In this document: positions 24,289 to 37,123 of the stretch, in pieces
Layout of the letters: every line of letters begins with the position of its first letter
How positions within the stretch are numbered: position 1 is the stretch's first letter
Notes under the pieces: generated by a model
Database searches by the model: none
Told to the model about the DNA's origin: nothing
Seen by the model: only the letters and a program-made list of their open reading frames with translations
Position numbers and translations under genes: made by a program
NCBI GenBank assembly: GCA_023238725.1
Contig: CM041547.1
Location: forward strand, 18,609,144-18,673,143
Origin: Scortum barcoo
Lineage: Eukaryota > Chordata > Actinopteri > Centrarchiformes > Terapontidae
Length of the DNA stretch: 64,000 bases
Direction: 5' to 3'

Positions 24289-27200
24289 ATGCAGATCCCG
24301 TGGTCCTTATGCGTCCTGGTGGCTCTGTTTTCTGCGAATGCAGCCCACCCTTGCAATGACTCGCAAGGTACGATCGAGTGTGTCCATAACTGAAACTGAG
24401 TCTCTACATTACTGCGGCCTATGGAGCATTTTCATTTAGTCTTCCCAGTGAATTTGTTGTTATTTTAAGTGGATAGACTGGCTTTATTGTGGGAAAAAAA
24501 TCCCACAAAATAAAATTTTACATTTTTCACTTTAACCTTCATGTGTGAATGTGAGACCATGAGACCAATGGCACTGATAAACAGAGGCGCCATCCTAATC
24601 TCTCTCTTTTTGTTTGTTGTGTCTGTTGTATTACACAAGGACTCTCCTGTGTGAATGACCTTGTCAATAATGTCAGCTGTACGTGGAACAGCTCCCTGAT
24701 GGCTCCTGGTGTGGACTGTAGGATCACCGGTGCCTTCCAAAGCAGGAAAATAGGACATGTCAATAGACATGAGACAATAACGTAAGGAAAATATCACAGA
24801 TGGAAAATATGAACTTCCTTTTCTTGAATATTCCATGAAGAGGAAAAAGTTTTTTTTTATGAAACAAAAATGCAGAAGCTTTGTCAGTTGAGTTGTGCCG
24901 GTCTGCATCATTTAGTGGAGATTAATGTCTGCTGTTTTTCCTCAGGCGAAACTGCAAGTTAGAGCAACATGGAAACTCTCCTCCAGGATGCAGCTTTGTC
25001 TTTGAAAATTATGTAAGTCATTACAGTACAGTACATCACTCATAAGAACATGTAAACATCTCACAGATTTCTCTGTCTTTATCTGTTCATTCTCTGTTTC
25101 ATTTTTGAATTTTTACATCAGCCTCTCTTCTGAATGCCAATGTCTCCTTACCCATACAGTTTCCATGTCTTTGCTGTTTAATCGATTATATCACGCATCC
25201 CTCCAGACATTCAACCCCTTTACGAAACTGCCCTCCATCCGCATGGACTGTGACGGGACGTTGGTGGCAATCCTCTCAGACTATAAGACAAGAGATCACA
25301 GTGAGTTCACTTCATCAGTAAAACTACAACCATAGTTGCTCGTGAAAAGTTATTCACTAATCTGGTTATAAAAGACATTTGTCATAATTTCTCATTCCTT
25401 ATTTTCTTCATGCATATGTGTCTGTGTGTGTGTGTGCATACAGTCAAAATGCAGCCTCCAAGCGCTCCCAGTGTCAGCAGCACCGCCAATGAGACCTTGA
25501 TATCATGGAATGCAGGCAGTCCTGTCGCTTCTGTTTTTAACATCTTTGACTTTGAAGTTCAGATCACACAGAAAAAACAGAATTGGAAGGTGAATACAAC
25601 ACACATTTACTTCACTCTTTATTATTGTTTTATTTTATGCTTACTGCTATGCTCATGAGCCATGACCTCAGCTGTGCTTGTGGCTTTGAGAGACTGTACT
25701 GAGGCACAGCAGTGCAATAACACACTTTTATTGCCACTTCAGAGCAGAAACAAGCTGTGGACTCATAATTGACATATCGTCCCATCTCAAGTTGTGTGAC
25801 AAATTTATTATCAAAGTGTTTTTATTAACACATCCAGCAAGCAGCTGTTTTAGTGAAAACAGCTGCTTGCTGCGGCCGAAAACAGTGTTACAAGGGCAGT
25901 GAGAACAATGATGTAAAAATTAACACTGACACTAACTGCCCATTAGTACTCGGTAAAGTTAATCCAATATTGCATCTGTGCTATATTGTCACACAGTGGA
26001 TACATTTCTAACCCAGTGGTTTTTAGTGAGAATATTTGATCACCACAAAACTTAAGATGTTTTTTTCGTTTCTATCTTTTTGTTTATTTCATTTTAAATG
26101 GGATAAACATTCAAACCATGCATTGCTGACTTCAGCTCCTCGTACATTTCATATCTGTCACTTCCCCTTCCAGTACAGTTTGCTCGTAATGTTGTATGCT
26201 TATTTATTTTTGGCTCAGTGCTCTGCACGACAAATATGACAGTGCCTGGTTTCACACACACGTAAATCGCACGCAGGTAAATGCAGCAGAGCTGACACGG
26301 CTCATGATTTAAATCATGAACAGCATCAAATCATCTGAGATTCCTCTTTCTGAGAAATATCATTTTGTTACTGTGTCAAACTTGCTTTTGTTATCAGGAG
26401 GTCAGCATTCTGCCCACACTAAAATTTGAGGAAAGGATAGCTTCTTGGAAACTAACGGGGCTCTGCCAGGTCAGGGTCCGAGTCAAACCCGCTCACACAG
26501 AGCACAGCCAGTGGAGCAACTGGAGTCCAGCAACATCCTGGGTGGCAGCAACAGACAGGAGGGAAATGCCACAGGATCAAGGTAAAAACAAGAGCCGCTT
26601 GTTACACATTGTTTAAGTGACAGCTGGCTTTATTTCATGTCAGTCTCACCAGCAACACAGTACATGCAGTCAACCAGTTACCACAGCATGCAAAGTCATT
26701 CCCCTGTGGGCTCAGGTCTGAACAAGCTGTAATGGTGAGGCCCTGCACAGCCATGACTAAGTGTTACAGATCAGGGAGAGAACGAGTTGTTTCACTTGTA
26801 CATGCATTTTACACATTATAATGTCAGCTCTCTGTTTCAGAGTCGCCTCTGGATCAGACATCATGGTTAATTCGTCGAGTGATGTTAAGCTTAAGTCCCA
26901 TCCTTGCTGTTGTAATGCTGGTCCTTTATAGAAGTTGCATGAGCAGAGGGTGAGTGTAATGTTGACTTGACTGTGTGTGTGTGTGTGTGTGTGTGAATGA
27001 TAGCATGAAGTGTGTCTGATATCATGGCTCGCTCTCGCTGTTTCAGGATCCACAAAAGGAAGCCGGTACCAAACCCTTCTAAATACTTCCACACTCTCCA
27101 CTCTGTGTATGGAGGAAATCTAAAGGTAAGAAATAAACATCCTACCACGCAGGGTATTTTGGCACGTGTGCCTCAGAGACTGCAGGTGACACCACAAAAA

Positions 27201-29611
27201 AATATTTATAACATTCAAGTATGATGATCACATTTAGGTTCTGTTGGTGCTCTAATATAGTAGGGGGATGCAAATCAGTGTTACTGCTATTAACAGAATA
27301 CTCAGTTCTCAAATGCGAGCTGATAACAACGACTGAGTGTTACAGTGAAGAAACTTTCATCAATAGACGTAGATTCAAACACGTCACAACAAAAACAGGT
27401 GAATATTTCCTATTATATTATGATATATAATATATATACATATATAATATATTATAATATTATGCTTTCTTTGTCGCTGAATGTGGTGTCTGATTGCACT
27501 TCCAGCAGAACCACAGCTAAATCAGGAGTCACGATATCAGCGTTTTTGGCTTTCCAGCCTGCTGTCGGGTGCTGTATGTAAAAAAAATTAAGATAAAATG
27601 ATAAAATATCTGCAGCTCACAAATGCAATTCATAGCTTCAACAAAGGCATTAAGGTACCATCACCATAATCCAGTCACACATATTGTATGCCCTGCGACC
27701 CCACAAACGCTTCAGTGGTGAAAGAAGTATTGGGGCAAGATTGATACTTACAGCAGAAGTAGGTAAGATATGTTATTTCTAGAATAACATGTTTGCTAAA
27801 ACGGTCACTGTGTCCTGTCACAGATGATCTGTGAGGAAAAAAGATCAGGCCTCAACAGCTTATAAGACAGACAAGTAAACAGAAGAAGAGCAACGAAGGA
27901 AAGCAAGCTAAAAAGGAAAACTTGATTGAGCACTTTCTGCCAATTTACCGACTGTCGCTTTAAGTTTTGTCCCATTTGTATCCTGCAGTCCCATAACTGT
28001 AGATGTCAAATAAATGCGGTTGGTTGAAAAAGGTACATTTTCCTCTTAAATGTAGTGAAGTGAATGAAGAATCAGACTCTTAAAATAAAAGTACTTTAAT
28101 CATATTTGAGTACTTTGTTCCATTCAACACTAAAACATTCACAGCTTGCCTGTATAGTACTGAGTACTGCTCAGCCTGTGAATACAGTTGTATATTGCCT
28201 CTTGGACTTTTGGACTTTGTCAGTAAAGGCTTATTTTGACTTGGGCTTGTAGACAACTAATTTACATCAGAAAGCCTGTAGGTGTTTGCAGGCAGGAAGT
28301 GAATAAGACATCTTAATGGCTATATTATTTTTGCATATCTGACCCTGTGCTACTTCACCATACTTTTTAAAGTCTGTCTCGTGTGAGTCCAACATTATGA
28401 AAATGGAAAACAACTGCTGTTGTCCTCTAACAGGCATAATCCCCCTGCCAAACAAGCCGGATCCTGCATACCTCTTTATGAGGCAGAGCCTTTGTTGTTG
28501 GCCACCCTTCGGATGCTGCATGACCTCCTTGCCTATTTTCAGGTTGCAGTTTTGGTTTGGGTTAGTTAGAAGTGAGGGAGTGCCGGTCCCCATTCGCCAC
28601 TGACTAGCAGTAAAAAGGACAGAGCAGCAGCCACAGTCTGTCCCAGATTAGAAAAAAATATTGAAAACAATGCGGTTCTTGGTGTGGATTGTCTGTTTCT
28701 TGCACCCCAAACAACTCACACACAGACTCACATACAGAGAGATAAGCATTCACTCTCATATACACAAAAACATAAATGAAAGAAGCTCTTCTGTTGTGTC
28801 ATTCTTCAGGTGTATTTTCTAATGTCTTTTTCCCTAGAAATGGATGAATCCACTGTCAGCTTCTGAGTCATTCTTCACGGCCCAACCATGTGACCCAATC
28901 TCCCAGGTAGAGGTGTATAAAATCTGGGACGCGGCACCCTCCACCTCCATCTCCTCCAGCTCCACCACTGCCCTGCTTAACTTCAGGAGCTGCCCCTCAG
29001 CTGGCTCGGACACCAGCGGGGTCATTGACAATTCCTCCTCCTCCACCTCGTCCTGCTTCTCTAACATGGGCTACTTCATGTCCAGGTCCTCCAGCAGCTC
29101 GGCTTTAACTAACCCCAGTCCTGCCTATTTCACCTATCAGGATGATCTCCACAACCTGAACAACGGCCACAACGTTCAACTCTGCCCTTCCTTTACCACC
29201 TCTCCAACCTATGAGAGCTTGAAGAGGGAGCCGCAGAGCCCAGACTCCGGCTTTGGCATCGGAAAGGAAGATGAAGAGGACAGGGAGGAAAAAAAGCTTG
29301 CGGATGCAGAAAGGGATGTCGTTTCAGATGATCACCAGAGCTCTCCTGTTCTTGTCCTCCCTCTCCATCTTCCGTCCTGGATGTGCCCCCCCCCCTCTCC
29401 TCCACCCACTCCTAATGCTCCCAGTCTTCACCAGGTATCCTCCGACAACCAGCAGATGGATACACCTGTGGCAGCTGAAAGTGGTAGCTATGCGGCCTGG
29501 CCTTTGGCAGGGTCCATGAGTAGGTCTTCCTCCATGCCCGTGGAGTCCTGTAAAACAGGGTATCTGACCCTTAAAGAGCTACAGACAACTTTCAGTAACA
29601 AATCTATCTGA
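24289..29611 (+). CDS. il2rb: Interleukin-2 receptor subunit beta (nine coding exons)
   Basis: This is a type I cytokine receptor chain that pairs with the common gamma chain for IL-2/IL-15 signalling through JAK1/JAK3 and STAT5 in lymphocytes. Coding exons are 24289-24367, 24640-24781, 24946-25012, 25207-25300, 25444-25589, 26398-26581, 26841-26949, 27047-27125 and 28838-29611. Phases agree throughout, giving 557 aa (human about 551). Residues 1-19 form a signal peptide. Two fibronectin-III-type modules follow, with paired cysteines in the first and WSNWS at about 215-219 in the second. A membrane helix (VMLSLSPILAVVMLVLY) lies at about 252-268. Box 1 (PVPNPSKYF, about 280-288) is followed by LKKWMNP. 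The long Ser-rich tail keeps two tyrosine motifs equivalent to the human receptor: PAYFTYQDD, and GYLTLKELQ (Tyr542) sixteen residues from the end, the latter a STAT5-docking type site. Confidence 0.95.
26972..26995. repeat. (GT)n microsatellite in il2rb intron
   Basis: Twelve GT units directly after the donor of the transmembrane exon. Confidence 0.9.
27415..27466. repeat. AT-rich palindrome in il2rb intron
   Basis: A run of TATA/ATAT words around a central TATATACATATATA can fold into a long AT hairpin. It lies in the 1.7-kb intron before the last il2rb exon (27126-28837), where no other feature was recognised. Confidence 0.6.
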
Positions 29612-31340
29612 CTTGTAATTTATGTGAAAGAATCACTGTGCGATGCTTTTAAATTGAATGTTTTTACATCACAAGCAACCTTACTGATTGTGTATTCTAA
29701 TCTGATTGTGGATGCAAGTATCACTGACTTAATATAGAGTGTTTCTGTGCAGTTCTGACTAAAAATAAATAACTATGTATACAGACAACTATATAAATAA
29801 CTGCATTTTTACAAATCCCTGATTTTTATCCTTTAAACCTGAATTATTTCTTTTTTTTTATTTTCAATTGGCCACTTGCAAGAAGAAGGACAAGCTGAAA
29901 GCACATAACCAAAAACAGCTGCCACTGCTGGAGCCAAGACTGACATGAGCAGTGAACCAAAACAGTAAAGTTTCAGGGTCTAAATCCAAAACCATGAGTG
30001 AAACTAGAGGGTGAGGAGTAGTACAGAAATGGATAATAATTCTCTGCTATTACCTCTCAGCAAGTGACCACTTTTACATCACACAGTCAATCATACCATA
30101 TTTTGTGATCAAAGCAGCTTTAAAATGAAGTTATACAACTTGACATCATTCTAATCCTTTATGTAGCATATGTAGGAAGAGCTACAGTCATTGAAGGTGT
30201 TAATCGCATGCTAATATTAGCTCTGTGTCTTCTGCTGTAGTTGTTGCTATAATCATTACAAATCAACATTCGACTGACTTTGCTTACTAATAACAATCAC
30301 TTTACCAGAATTGGTCTTCGTGAGATAAATGTGACAACAGAGTTTTAAAATATCAACCAGTTGCGTGTGTCATTTAGTTGATATATACTGTATGTAGAAT
30401 GGTATATAATACGTCATTGTTGAATTTGTACAATACTGTATAACTGTAAAACGGGTACTTTAAACTATACTTTTTTTTTTGTTCCACTGCGCTTTACTTG
30501 CATTAGCGTTAAAATCTATATGATATACCATTGCTAAGCAAAGTATGAAAACAGACAGTACTTTAAGTAAATGCTACTGTCAGTTATTAATGACACTTAG
30601 TCTTTTAAAAACACACAAATGTGCTTTTGGAGTTTGCGTTTTAATACCTAACCTAAACCTAATACCAACCTAAATCTTATACAGGCATATGTTTTAAAAC
30701 TACTAATATGATTTTAACATAAAAAAAAAATTTCACTTCACTTCACCTCATTCCTGTGGGCAGATCTGTGGTTTTGAATGAATGGAAATTTGATTGCGCT
30801 TTGATTATGTAAATAGTGATAGATAACCTTTTATGTGAGAACAGGCGAGCACTGCATTAGAGTCGAACCAAGAGCCAAGAGACATTGTCATAATGTCTTT
30901 TGTTGTTCATACATTCTCAGCCGATGTTTAAGAGAATGGAAATAACCAACCCTACAGCAAAATGTAAGCAATACATTGATTTTAATTTATGTTGATCTAC
31001 TGTCAAAACAAAGGGCAGCTGGTTTGTCACTGATATTTTTGTAAGTCCATCAAGTTTTTCCTGCACTATTATAAATAATTTCAAGCATTGTAAGAGATCA
31101 AATCAACACCTGTGATTGTGATTAATCGTATTTCAGATATGGAAAATCCCAAACTGTGTTTGTACAGGCCTGACAGATGTATTGTAATACTCATTCAATA
31201 GCTATTTCTAGATCCATGTAAATCATTGAGGCTGGTGATAAATGTTGCTGTTCTTTTCTCAACATGTGCAGTATATTTCCGTTGCACTCACTGACATCTG
31301 TGCAAAGACCAAACAAAATAAAACCTCTGGTAGAAATGGG
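29612..31340 (+). other. il2rb: il2rb 3' UTR
   Basis: There is no coding. It is AT-rich, with many ATTTA-type words near 29760-31100 that could act as instability elements. Two candidate AATAAA signals are near 29765 and at 31317-31322. The latter is followed by a GT-rich region, as expected downstream of a cleavage site, so the UTR may be about 1.7 kb. Confidence 0.5.
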
Positions 31341-31435
31341 TCACCCTTTGACTTCCTGTGTCGTTGTGGAATGAGGGCTGAGGGGTGGGCATGTGAGCCG
31401 ACGTGAGAGTGTGAGAGAAGCCTGAGTTGCCTGAG

Positions 31436-31560
31436 TTGCATGTGTGTGTGTGATATGTGTGTGTGTGTGTCTGTAGTGTTTACATGTCCTGTGTTTATAT
31501 GTCCTGTCAGGTGGTCCTGGTGGTGGTGTGTGTGTGTGTGTGTGTGAGTGAGCGTGTGTA
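31436..31560. repeat. GT-rich microsatellite cluster
   Basis: Several (GT)n runs (around 31440-31470 and 31526-31548) are separated by related words. The minus-strand His/Thr-rich ORFs (31259-31613) are translations of this repeat. Confidence 0.85.
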
Positions 31561-32817
31561 GCGCGTGTATTAGAGTGCGGTTTGACATTTAACTCTGACA
31601 CAACCAGCGACATCCGTTCACCTCACAGAGAATTTACAATATTTAGCCATGTCAGTAAGAAACCACACGAGGTGTCGCTTTTCATCAGTGTTTCTCCATC
31701 TCTTCTTTCCATTTCACAAGAGCTTAACCTGTTACACGTCATACCCCAATTATGTCAAGCCACATCATTGAAAAACACACAAAAGGGGCAATTTTTGTAA
31801 TAAAGAGCACACATGCTGAGTGTGATGTTATCCAGTATGCTGAGCCAAATTAAAAAACCCAAGTTAAATCAGCAACAGATGACACTCTCCACACAAGTTA
31901 TTATAAACCTACAGTGCTGTATGTATGTACTTTTCACAGGAGGTTGTACTACACACACTCAGAAATGATCAGATCAAAATGTATTCAGTTTTTGTCAGTA
32001 TAGCACTGACACAATAGTGGGTTAACTTCACCCAGAACCCACAAGTAAAAAAAGCATTTGATCGCCAATCACACCCAAGTCAACGGCTTACTTTGACCCA
32101 GTGTTACTGTTGGTTACTGTTACTATTTACATAAGTGTGGGTATTTCCACCTGAGCAACAAGCTCTGGGTTTACTTTAAAACTGTCACAAAAAAATATTA
32201 GTACAAAACAAAGTAAATGTGACATTCAAAACTGTAAAAGATACACACGCTATTAACAATCAGTAACAAATAATAATATGTAACCTTAGATTATAACTAT
32301 GTTTTTGTTTGGGTAAATACCACAATAGTAATATCAAAATTAGCATTGGGACATTGTCTTAGATTTGATTGGTAACCAAATGTATTTTTACCCATGAGAA
32401 CTTTAAATTAATGAATTATATCTGTGCATTGACGTTGACCCAGTGATGGTTTTTACTGTGAATCAGTCTTTTCTCATGTTTGTCACAGAAAAATGTCTTT
32501 GATGCATTATGAGGCTTCAACCACTAGGTGACATTAGAAAACTGAGCAAAATCTGAACCTCTTTGTCTTCTCTATCTGGGGCCTCTTCAGTGTTAATGTT
32601 GTCTTGTCCGTACAGCAGAAAAACTCGCATCTCAATCATTTTACATTCATTCCTTGTGCCCTGATTCAATAAAGATGATCTTTATCTGCTGAGAGCGCTG
32701 GCAGCGTCCATCAGGTGTCGGTCCAGCTGGACGGCTCTGCAGTCTCAGCTTGTTTAGATTTCCTCTGCTTGCTCCGTCAGTCACCGAAGAAGCTTTTTGA
32801 CCCAGCTGGCCAGGGGA

Positions 32818-32820
<3 letters not shown>

Positions 32821-32850
<30 letters not shown>
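32821..32850. repeat. (GA)n microsatellite
   Basis: Fifteen GA units, followed by A-rich DNA. Confidence 0.95.
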
Positions 32851-32855
<5 letters not shown>

Positions 32856-33361
32856 GAAAACAAAGAGAAAGAAAAGAAAAAAGAAAAAAATAACAAACCT
32901 TGTAAATTCTGTTGAAAAACCACAGGGCTTGTTTTTGGTCCAGCCCACAGTGAATTAGGAGGATGTGAGGTCGGGCTGACTGCGTGTTTCACCCTCTTTA
33001 TGTGGAGTAGAGACAGAAAGCCGGGCTGTCGCTGTCAGGGGGAGGAGGCACAGCAGCCACAACAGGGGCCACACTGGCGAGGGCCAACATGTGAAAGAGG
33101 TTGTACCAAAGCAATGAGGATAACCAAGGACAGATCCATGAGCTTGTTCTGACCAGCTGTTGGATTTTTCAGCCATTTATACATAAAGATGTGGGGGTGA
33201 CTATTACTATGACTACATACTATTTGTATTCACATGCAAGAAAAACCCAGAGCCTGGAAAATTATTGTCTTCTGTGATGAGAAATGCATCCTGTTTAAGC
33301 TACTGTAAGCTTGCTTTCTTTGATGATTCTTGAACTTCCGATAGTTTCAGTTTTTTTTAAA

Positions 33362-33680
33362 GCAATAGTGGAACATTTTGGTAGATATGTAATTTCTTGG
33401 GGAGGCTTAAATGAAAAGATCAACACCACTCTCATGTCTGTGCACGAAACATGAGGGGGGAGCGCAGAGAATGTTAGCTTAGCTTAGCACAAAGGACTGA
33501 AAGCAGGGTGGAAACAGCTAGCCTGGGTCTGTCCAGAGGTAACCAAGACCCATTAGTTAACATGTTTGTTTGTTCTGTACAAAAGCTAAAGAGTAAAAAA
33601 TAGAAATTTGTCACTTATTGCAGCTATGTTATAACTCTTTGTAAGAAAATGAATAAACGTATTTCCCAAAGTGTCCAACC
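33362..33680. mobile_element. Terminal-inverted-repeat MITE, copy 1
   Basis: The left end reads GTGGAACATTTTGGTAGATA. The right end, reverse-complemented, reads GGACACTTTGGGAAATACG, then a TTATTC-type word, so the ends are inverted copies of one another. The interior has the 'accactctcatgtctgt' and 'ttagcttagcttagca' words of a family common in fish. A second member is at 41515-42056 and a fragment near 56765-56880. Confidence 0.6.
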
Positions 33681-34196
33681 ATTTCTCTCAGCTGGCATTA
33701 GAGCAGTACACTCCGCCTTGCAAAATGGCATCATAAAAAAAATGAATCAATAAATAAAATTCCTGTCTTACAATGAAATGTTGGGCAGGAATTGGAAATA
33801 AAAAAATCAGAATTCATATGCAACAACTGTGAGAGAGATCATGTTGAAAATGAGTACACTGTGAATAGTAACATCATTTTGTTGTAAGTCATCAGTGTTG
33901 GGATAGTGCAGTGCATCACTGATTTAAAAATTTAGCACATGGTAGCAAGTGATAATGAAGTGTGTGTGCTGAGATGGATTTCTAAACATTTGGGTTTCTC
34001 GTGATGAGAGCATCAGGTCTTTCAGCACGCAGAAGATTCGGAAGAACTGAATACGGCATGACCAAACTGTCCATCTTCTTTGTTTTTCCTGAGCTGAACC
34101 ACAAGAACGCATTGTGGTCTGAAATTTGAACTGAACTTTTCAACTTTGAATGCAATGTCCCATGATTATGACAGCCACTAACAATATGTTTTTTTT

Positions 34197-34222
34197 GGGA
34201 GGGAGGGAAATAGGGGTGGGGT
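34197..34222 (+). other. G-quadruplex-forming motif
   Basis: Four G runs (GGG A GGG A GGG AAATA GGGG) fit the G3+N1-7 pattern, with another G run following. No associated gene start was recognised. Confidence 0.55.
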
Positions 34223-35399
34223 TGTGGGAGGCATAAAAATTCTCCTTCAGGCCCCAAAAGTCTCAGATCAGTATTTATTAGCAGAGGAGAGTGCAAATAT
34301 CTGATCTCCTTCTGTTGCCACACTTCCACTCCAGGTTTTCCTCTGAGGGTTATCTTGGTTTTTACGAGCTGTGAAAATGAGCAGCTGTGCTGTGGTCAGA
34401 AGTCACCACACCCTGAAGCCAAAATTGCTCACCTGGTGGAAGGTTAGAGGTCATGAGACTTTTCATTTCCCCGAGGTCAGAGTGAGGAAGATTACATGTT
34501 TGCGAGATGCTGCTGCTGGAGCTCGTGAAATAGAAACCAAACAGAGAGATAAATGAGGCTTGTGATTTAAGGCCTCAGTTTCTCCAAACAAAATATCGCC
34601 TGAAAGAACACCAGAAGAGGATTACTGGGGTCAGACAGGCCCGGGGAGTCGGCAGAATTATGAGCTCCACTGGGAAATGAGCGTCTGATTCCTCAAGACA
34701 ATAGATAGTAAATGTTTACACAAAGATAGCGTGAACCGCATCAGGTAGTTTCAGATGAGCCTCTTAGTAGTTTACATTTGCCGGAAAAAACAGAGGAATG
34801 TTCTCCTGATGTAAGTGCACAACAGTCCATGAAACCTCAACCCCCGGGACCCAACGGCGGTAATGTTCACCAGCTGTGCTCATGTTACACGTGTGCACAG
34901 ATGTTCATCCTCCTCGTGTTCTCTTACATGGCCGCCTTCTTCAAATGACTGCAACAGGTCGTTTCGCACACCTCTGCATCCTTCTCAATTTTCTTTAATG
35001 AGGAGACAATCAGGTCTTTTTTTTTCTTTTTTAGTTTGTGTGTATAATGTAGTCAAAAGGTTGATTTATCATTGCCTTCAAACAGTGGTTCACAATTATC
35101 AATCAGTCTGAAGGGTGAGAAGGTGATTAACAAAACTGCTCTCGGACATGAAACAGGGCTTGTCAGTAAATGTTGCATTGCTCAAAACGAACACTTTGAC
35201 ATTTTGGAGAACATGCTCTGTTGCTGTTTTGACGGAATTGATACCAGGGCGGTCAATATGAAGCTACAGTATCAAGGTCCCACCCATGCAACCTCCCACC
35301 TTTATTGGTAATCAGTAATAAGTGACTAGTTAGTTAATGATCATTCGCCAGAGTTGAAGTTACATCTCCTCTCTCTACGTTACTACTCTACATGTAATT

Positions 35400-35600
35400 C
35401 TTAAAAAGTAGGCCGCAGGTGCCACAGCGACTACTTTAATTTGACTGACAGCTGTCAATCATGATGATGTAAGGTCATGATCTGTTTTTATAGCATCAGA
35501 TAGCTCATTAAAACCTATAATGCAGCCAGCCACCAGGGGGCGATGGAGATGTTTTGGCTCCACTGTAGGGGATTTTTCAAATCATCTATCTTTATCCACA
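35400..35600 (+). mobile_element. Diverged fish repeat carrying a CTCF-like word
   Basis: The segment around 'tgacagctgtcaatcatgatg', then CCACCAGGGGGCG at 35530-35542, then 'gagatgttttggctccact', resembles a repeat seen many times in fish genomes. The CCACCAGGGGGCG core fits the CTCF consensus. Repeat boundaries are unknown. Confidence 0.45.
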
Positions 35601-36239
35601 GTCTGTGACCCAGAACTTCACGATATTGTTCTTTGTGCTGAGTTATAGCCAATGTCAGATGCATCTATGGAGTCAGATGGTAGTAAGTCATGGCTGTTTG
35701 CCAAGTGTGGCAGTTTTGTGCAGACACACGGTAAGATTTCCATGAAAAAAACACAAAAGCATTTTTATAATGTCTGATCCTGCAGCACATTAAATTAAAT
35801 CTGTTTTTTCTCATCTGCCTATGGAAACATGTGGGTTACTTTGGAGTCCATGTGGGAGAGTTATTGTCAAAGGATAAACCCATCTTAACTGTATAAAAAT
35901 GTTTTACATCTCTTTTACTGCAGCTTCTGTCTGTCACTCCCTCTCTCTCTCAGTGTATACCTTACACTCTCTCTCTATGATCACATTTATCTCATGCTGG
36001 CGTTTTCTCTGTCCTCTGCCTCTGAAGCAGAATATGATCATAACTCAGTTCAGTAAATATGTATAATAGCCTCTCATCTTCTTATCTCTGCTGCTGAAAT
36101 GGAAGAATTCGGTAGAGAGGAAATGCAGACCCAGGGGGCATAACCGGGAGTTTAATGGCTTTGTGTACAGACCCTCGAGACTGGTGCTCCAGAGTTTGGC
36201 TCCACTGTCCTCTGTTGTTGTTTGAAATGCATCACTCAA

Positions 36240-36740
36240 CTTCAAATTTAAATAAGTACATTTCCTCAAGTATAAGTACAAATGTGAGGTGCTTTACTTG
36301 AATGTTTCCATTTTATGCTACTTTATATATCTACTGTACTATATTTTGGAAGCCAATATTTTACATTTTATTCCGCTTTTCATCTGATAACATTAGTTAC
36401 TAGTTACCTTGCAGATACAAATGTTTATTAGTTAATTATTCTTTGTTATTATTGTGGTCTATATAAAGTAATTACCAGCTGCATCATCAGTGACACATTA
36501 ATGCATGGCTAATTATAATCCAGTGATAGGCTGTTATATATGTTATTCTGAAATGAGCCATTCTGGATAATGCATGCATTTACTTTTGGTACTTTAGGTG
36601 TATTTTGACGCTCATACTTCTGTACTTTTTCTTAAGAAAGATTTGAATGCAGGACCTTTACTTGTAACAAACAATTTAACTGTGTTATTACTACTTTTAC
36701 TTAAGTTAAAGGTCTGAAAACTTCCTCCACCACAGACTTT
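36240..36740 (-). mobile_element. Non-autonomous hAT-like element, copy 2
   Basis: Read on the minus strand from about 36737, it starts CTGTGGTGGAGGAAGTTTTC. It continues with 'cttaagtaaaagtagtaataa', then 'aaaggtcctgcattcaaat', and ends near 'tatacttgaggaaatg'. The family is the same as 19764-20600, in the opposite orientation. Confidence 0.6.
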
Positions 36741-36939
36741 TTGGCAGCAAGGGGGCAACTTTGGGGAAATTTCTGAGCTGAAAACTCCTCAACACCACAA
36801 GTTCTGTGCCTGGATCGGGACTGAATCACTTTTACAGGCAATAATTGTCACCCCTTAAATATTACTGTCCAATAAACGGACAGACACTTGTTGCCTGCAT
36901 GAAACTAGGAGGGATCTGTGGGAAGCATCCCACAGCTCA

Positions 36940-37047
36940 CTCCCACACAGAGAGGGGGAGGGGGGGGTGCTGCTGACTCAGGAATGCGTCTCTCCTCCGT
37001 CCTCTGTCTCCTCAGCGGACTGAAGCAGCTGCAGAGACGCGAACGAG
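36940..37047 (+). promoter_or_regulatory. c1qtnf6: Possible c1qtnf6 non-coding first exon
   Basis: A GC-richer block ends in a good donor GAACGAG|GTGAGAC at 37048. It is 3 kb upstream of the acceptor at 40081-40082 that leads into the c1qtnf6 start codon. A 5' non-coding exon is needed because the coding exon starts only eight bases before ATG. Any protein read here (36918-37328) runs into the (GT)n repeat and is not credible. Confidence 0.35.
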
Positions 37048-37090
37048 GTGAGACTCATTCAGATACAAAGCTCTGGATGCGTGAGCGCAG

Positions 37091-37121
<31 letters not shown>
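37091..37121. repeat. (GT)n microsatellite
   Basis: About fifteen GT units followed by a G-rich run (GGGGTGGGGGGG). Confidence 0.95.

Positions 37122-37123
<2 letters not shown>

Larger units (their letters stand above)
31561..36900. other. Repeat-rich intergenic DNA
   Basis: No coding exon could be supported. It holds a (GA)n run (32821-32850), a TIR-type MITE (33362-33680), a G-quadruplex motif (34197-34222), a fish repeat with a CTCF-like word (about 35400-35600) and a hAT-like element (36240-36740). CT-rich runs occur near 35935-35980. The rest is AT-rich and featureless to my reading. Confidence 0.5.

Noticed and set aside
24465..24911. 148-aa minus-strand ORF over il2rb exon 3
   Set aside because: It is antisense to a spliced, conserved receptor exon and has no domain.
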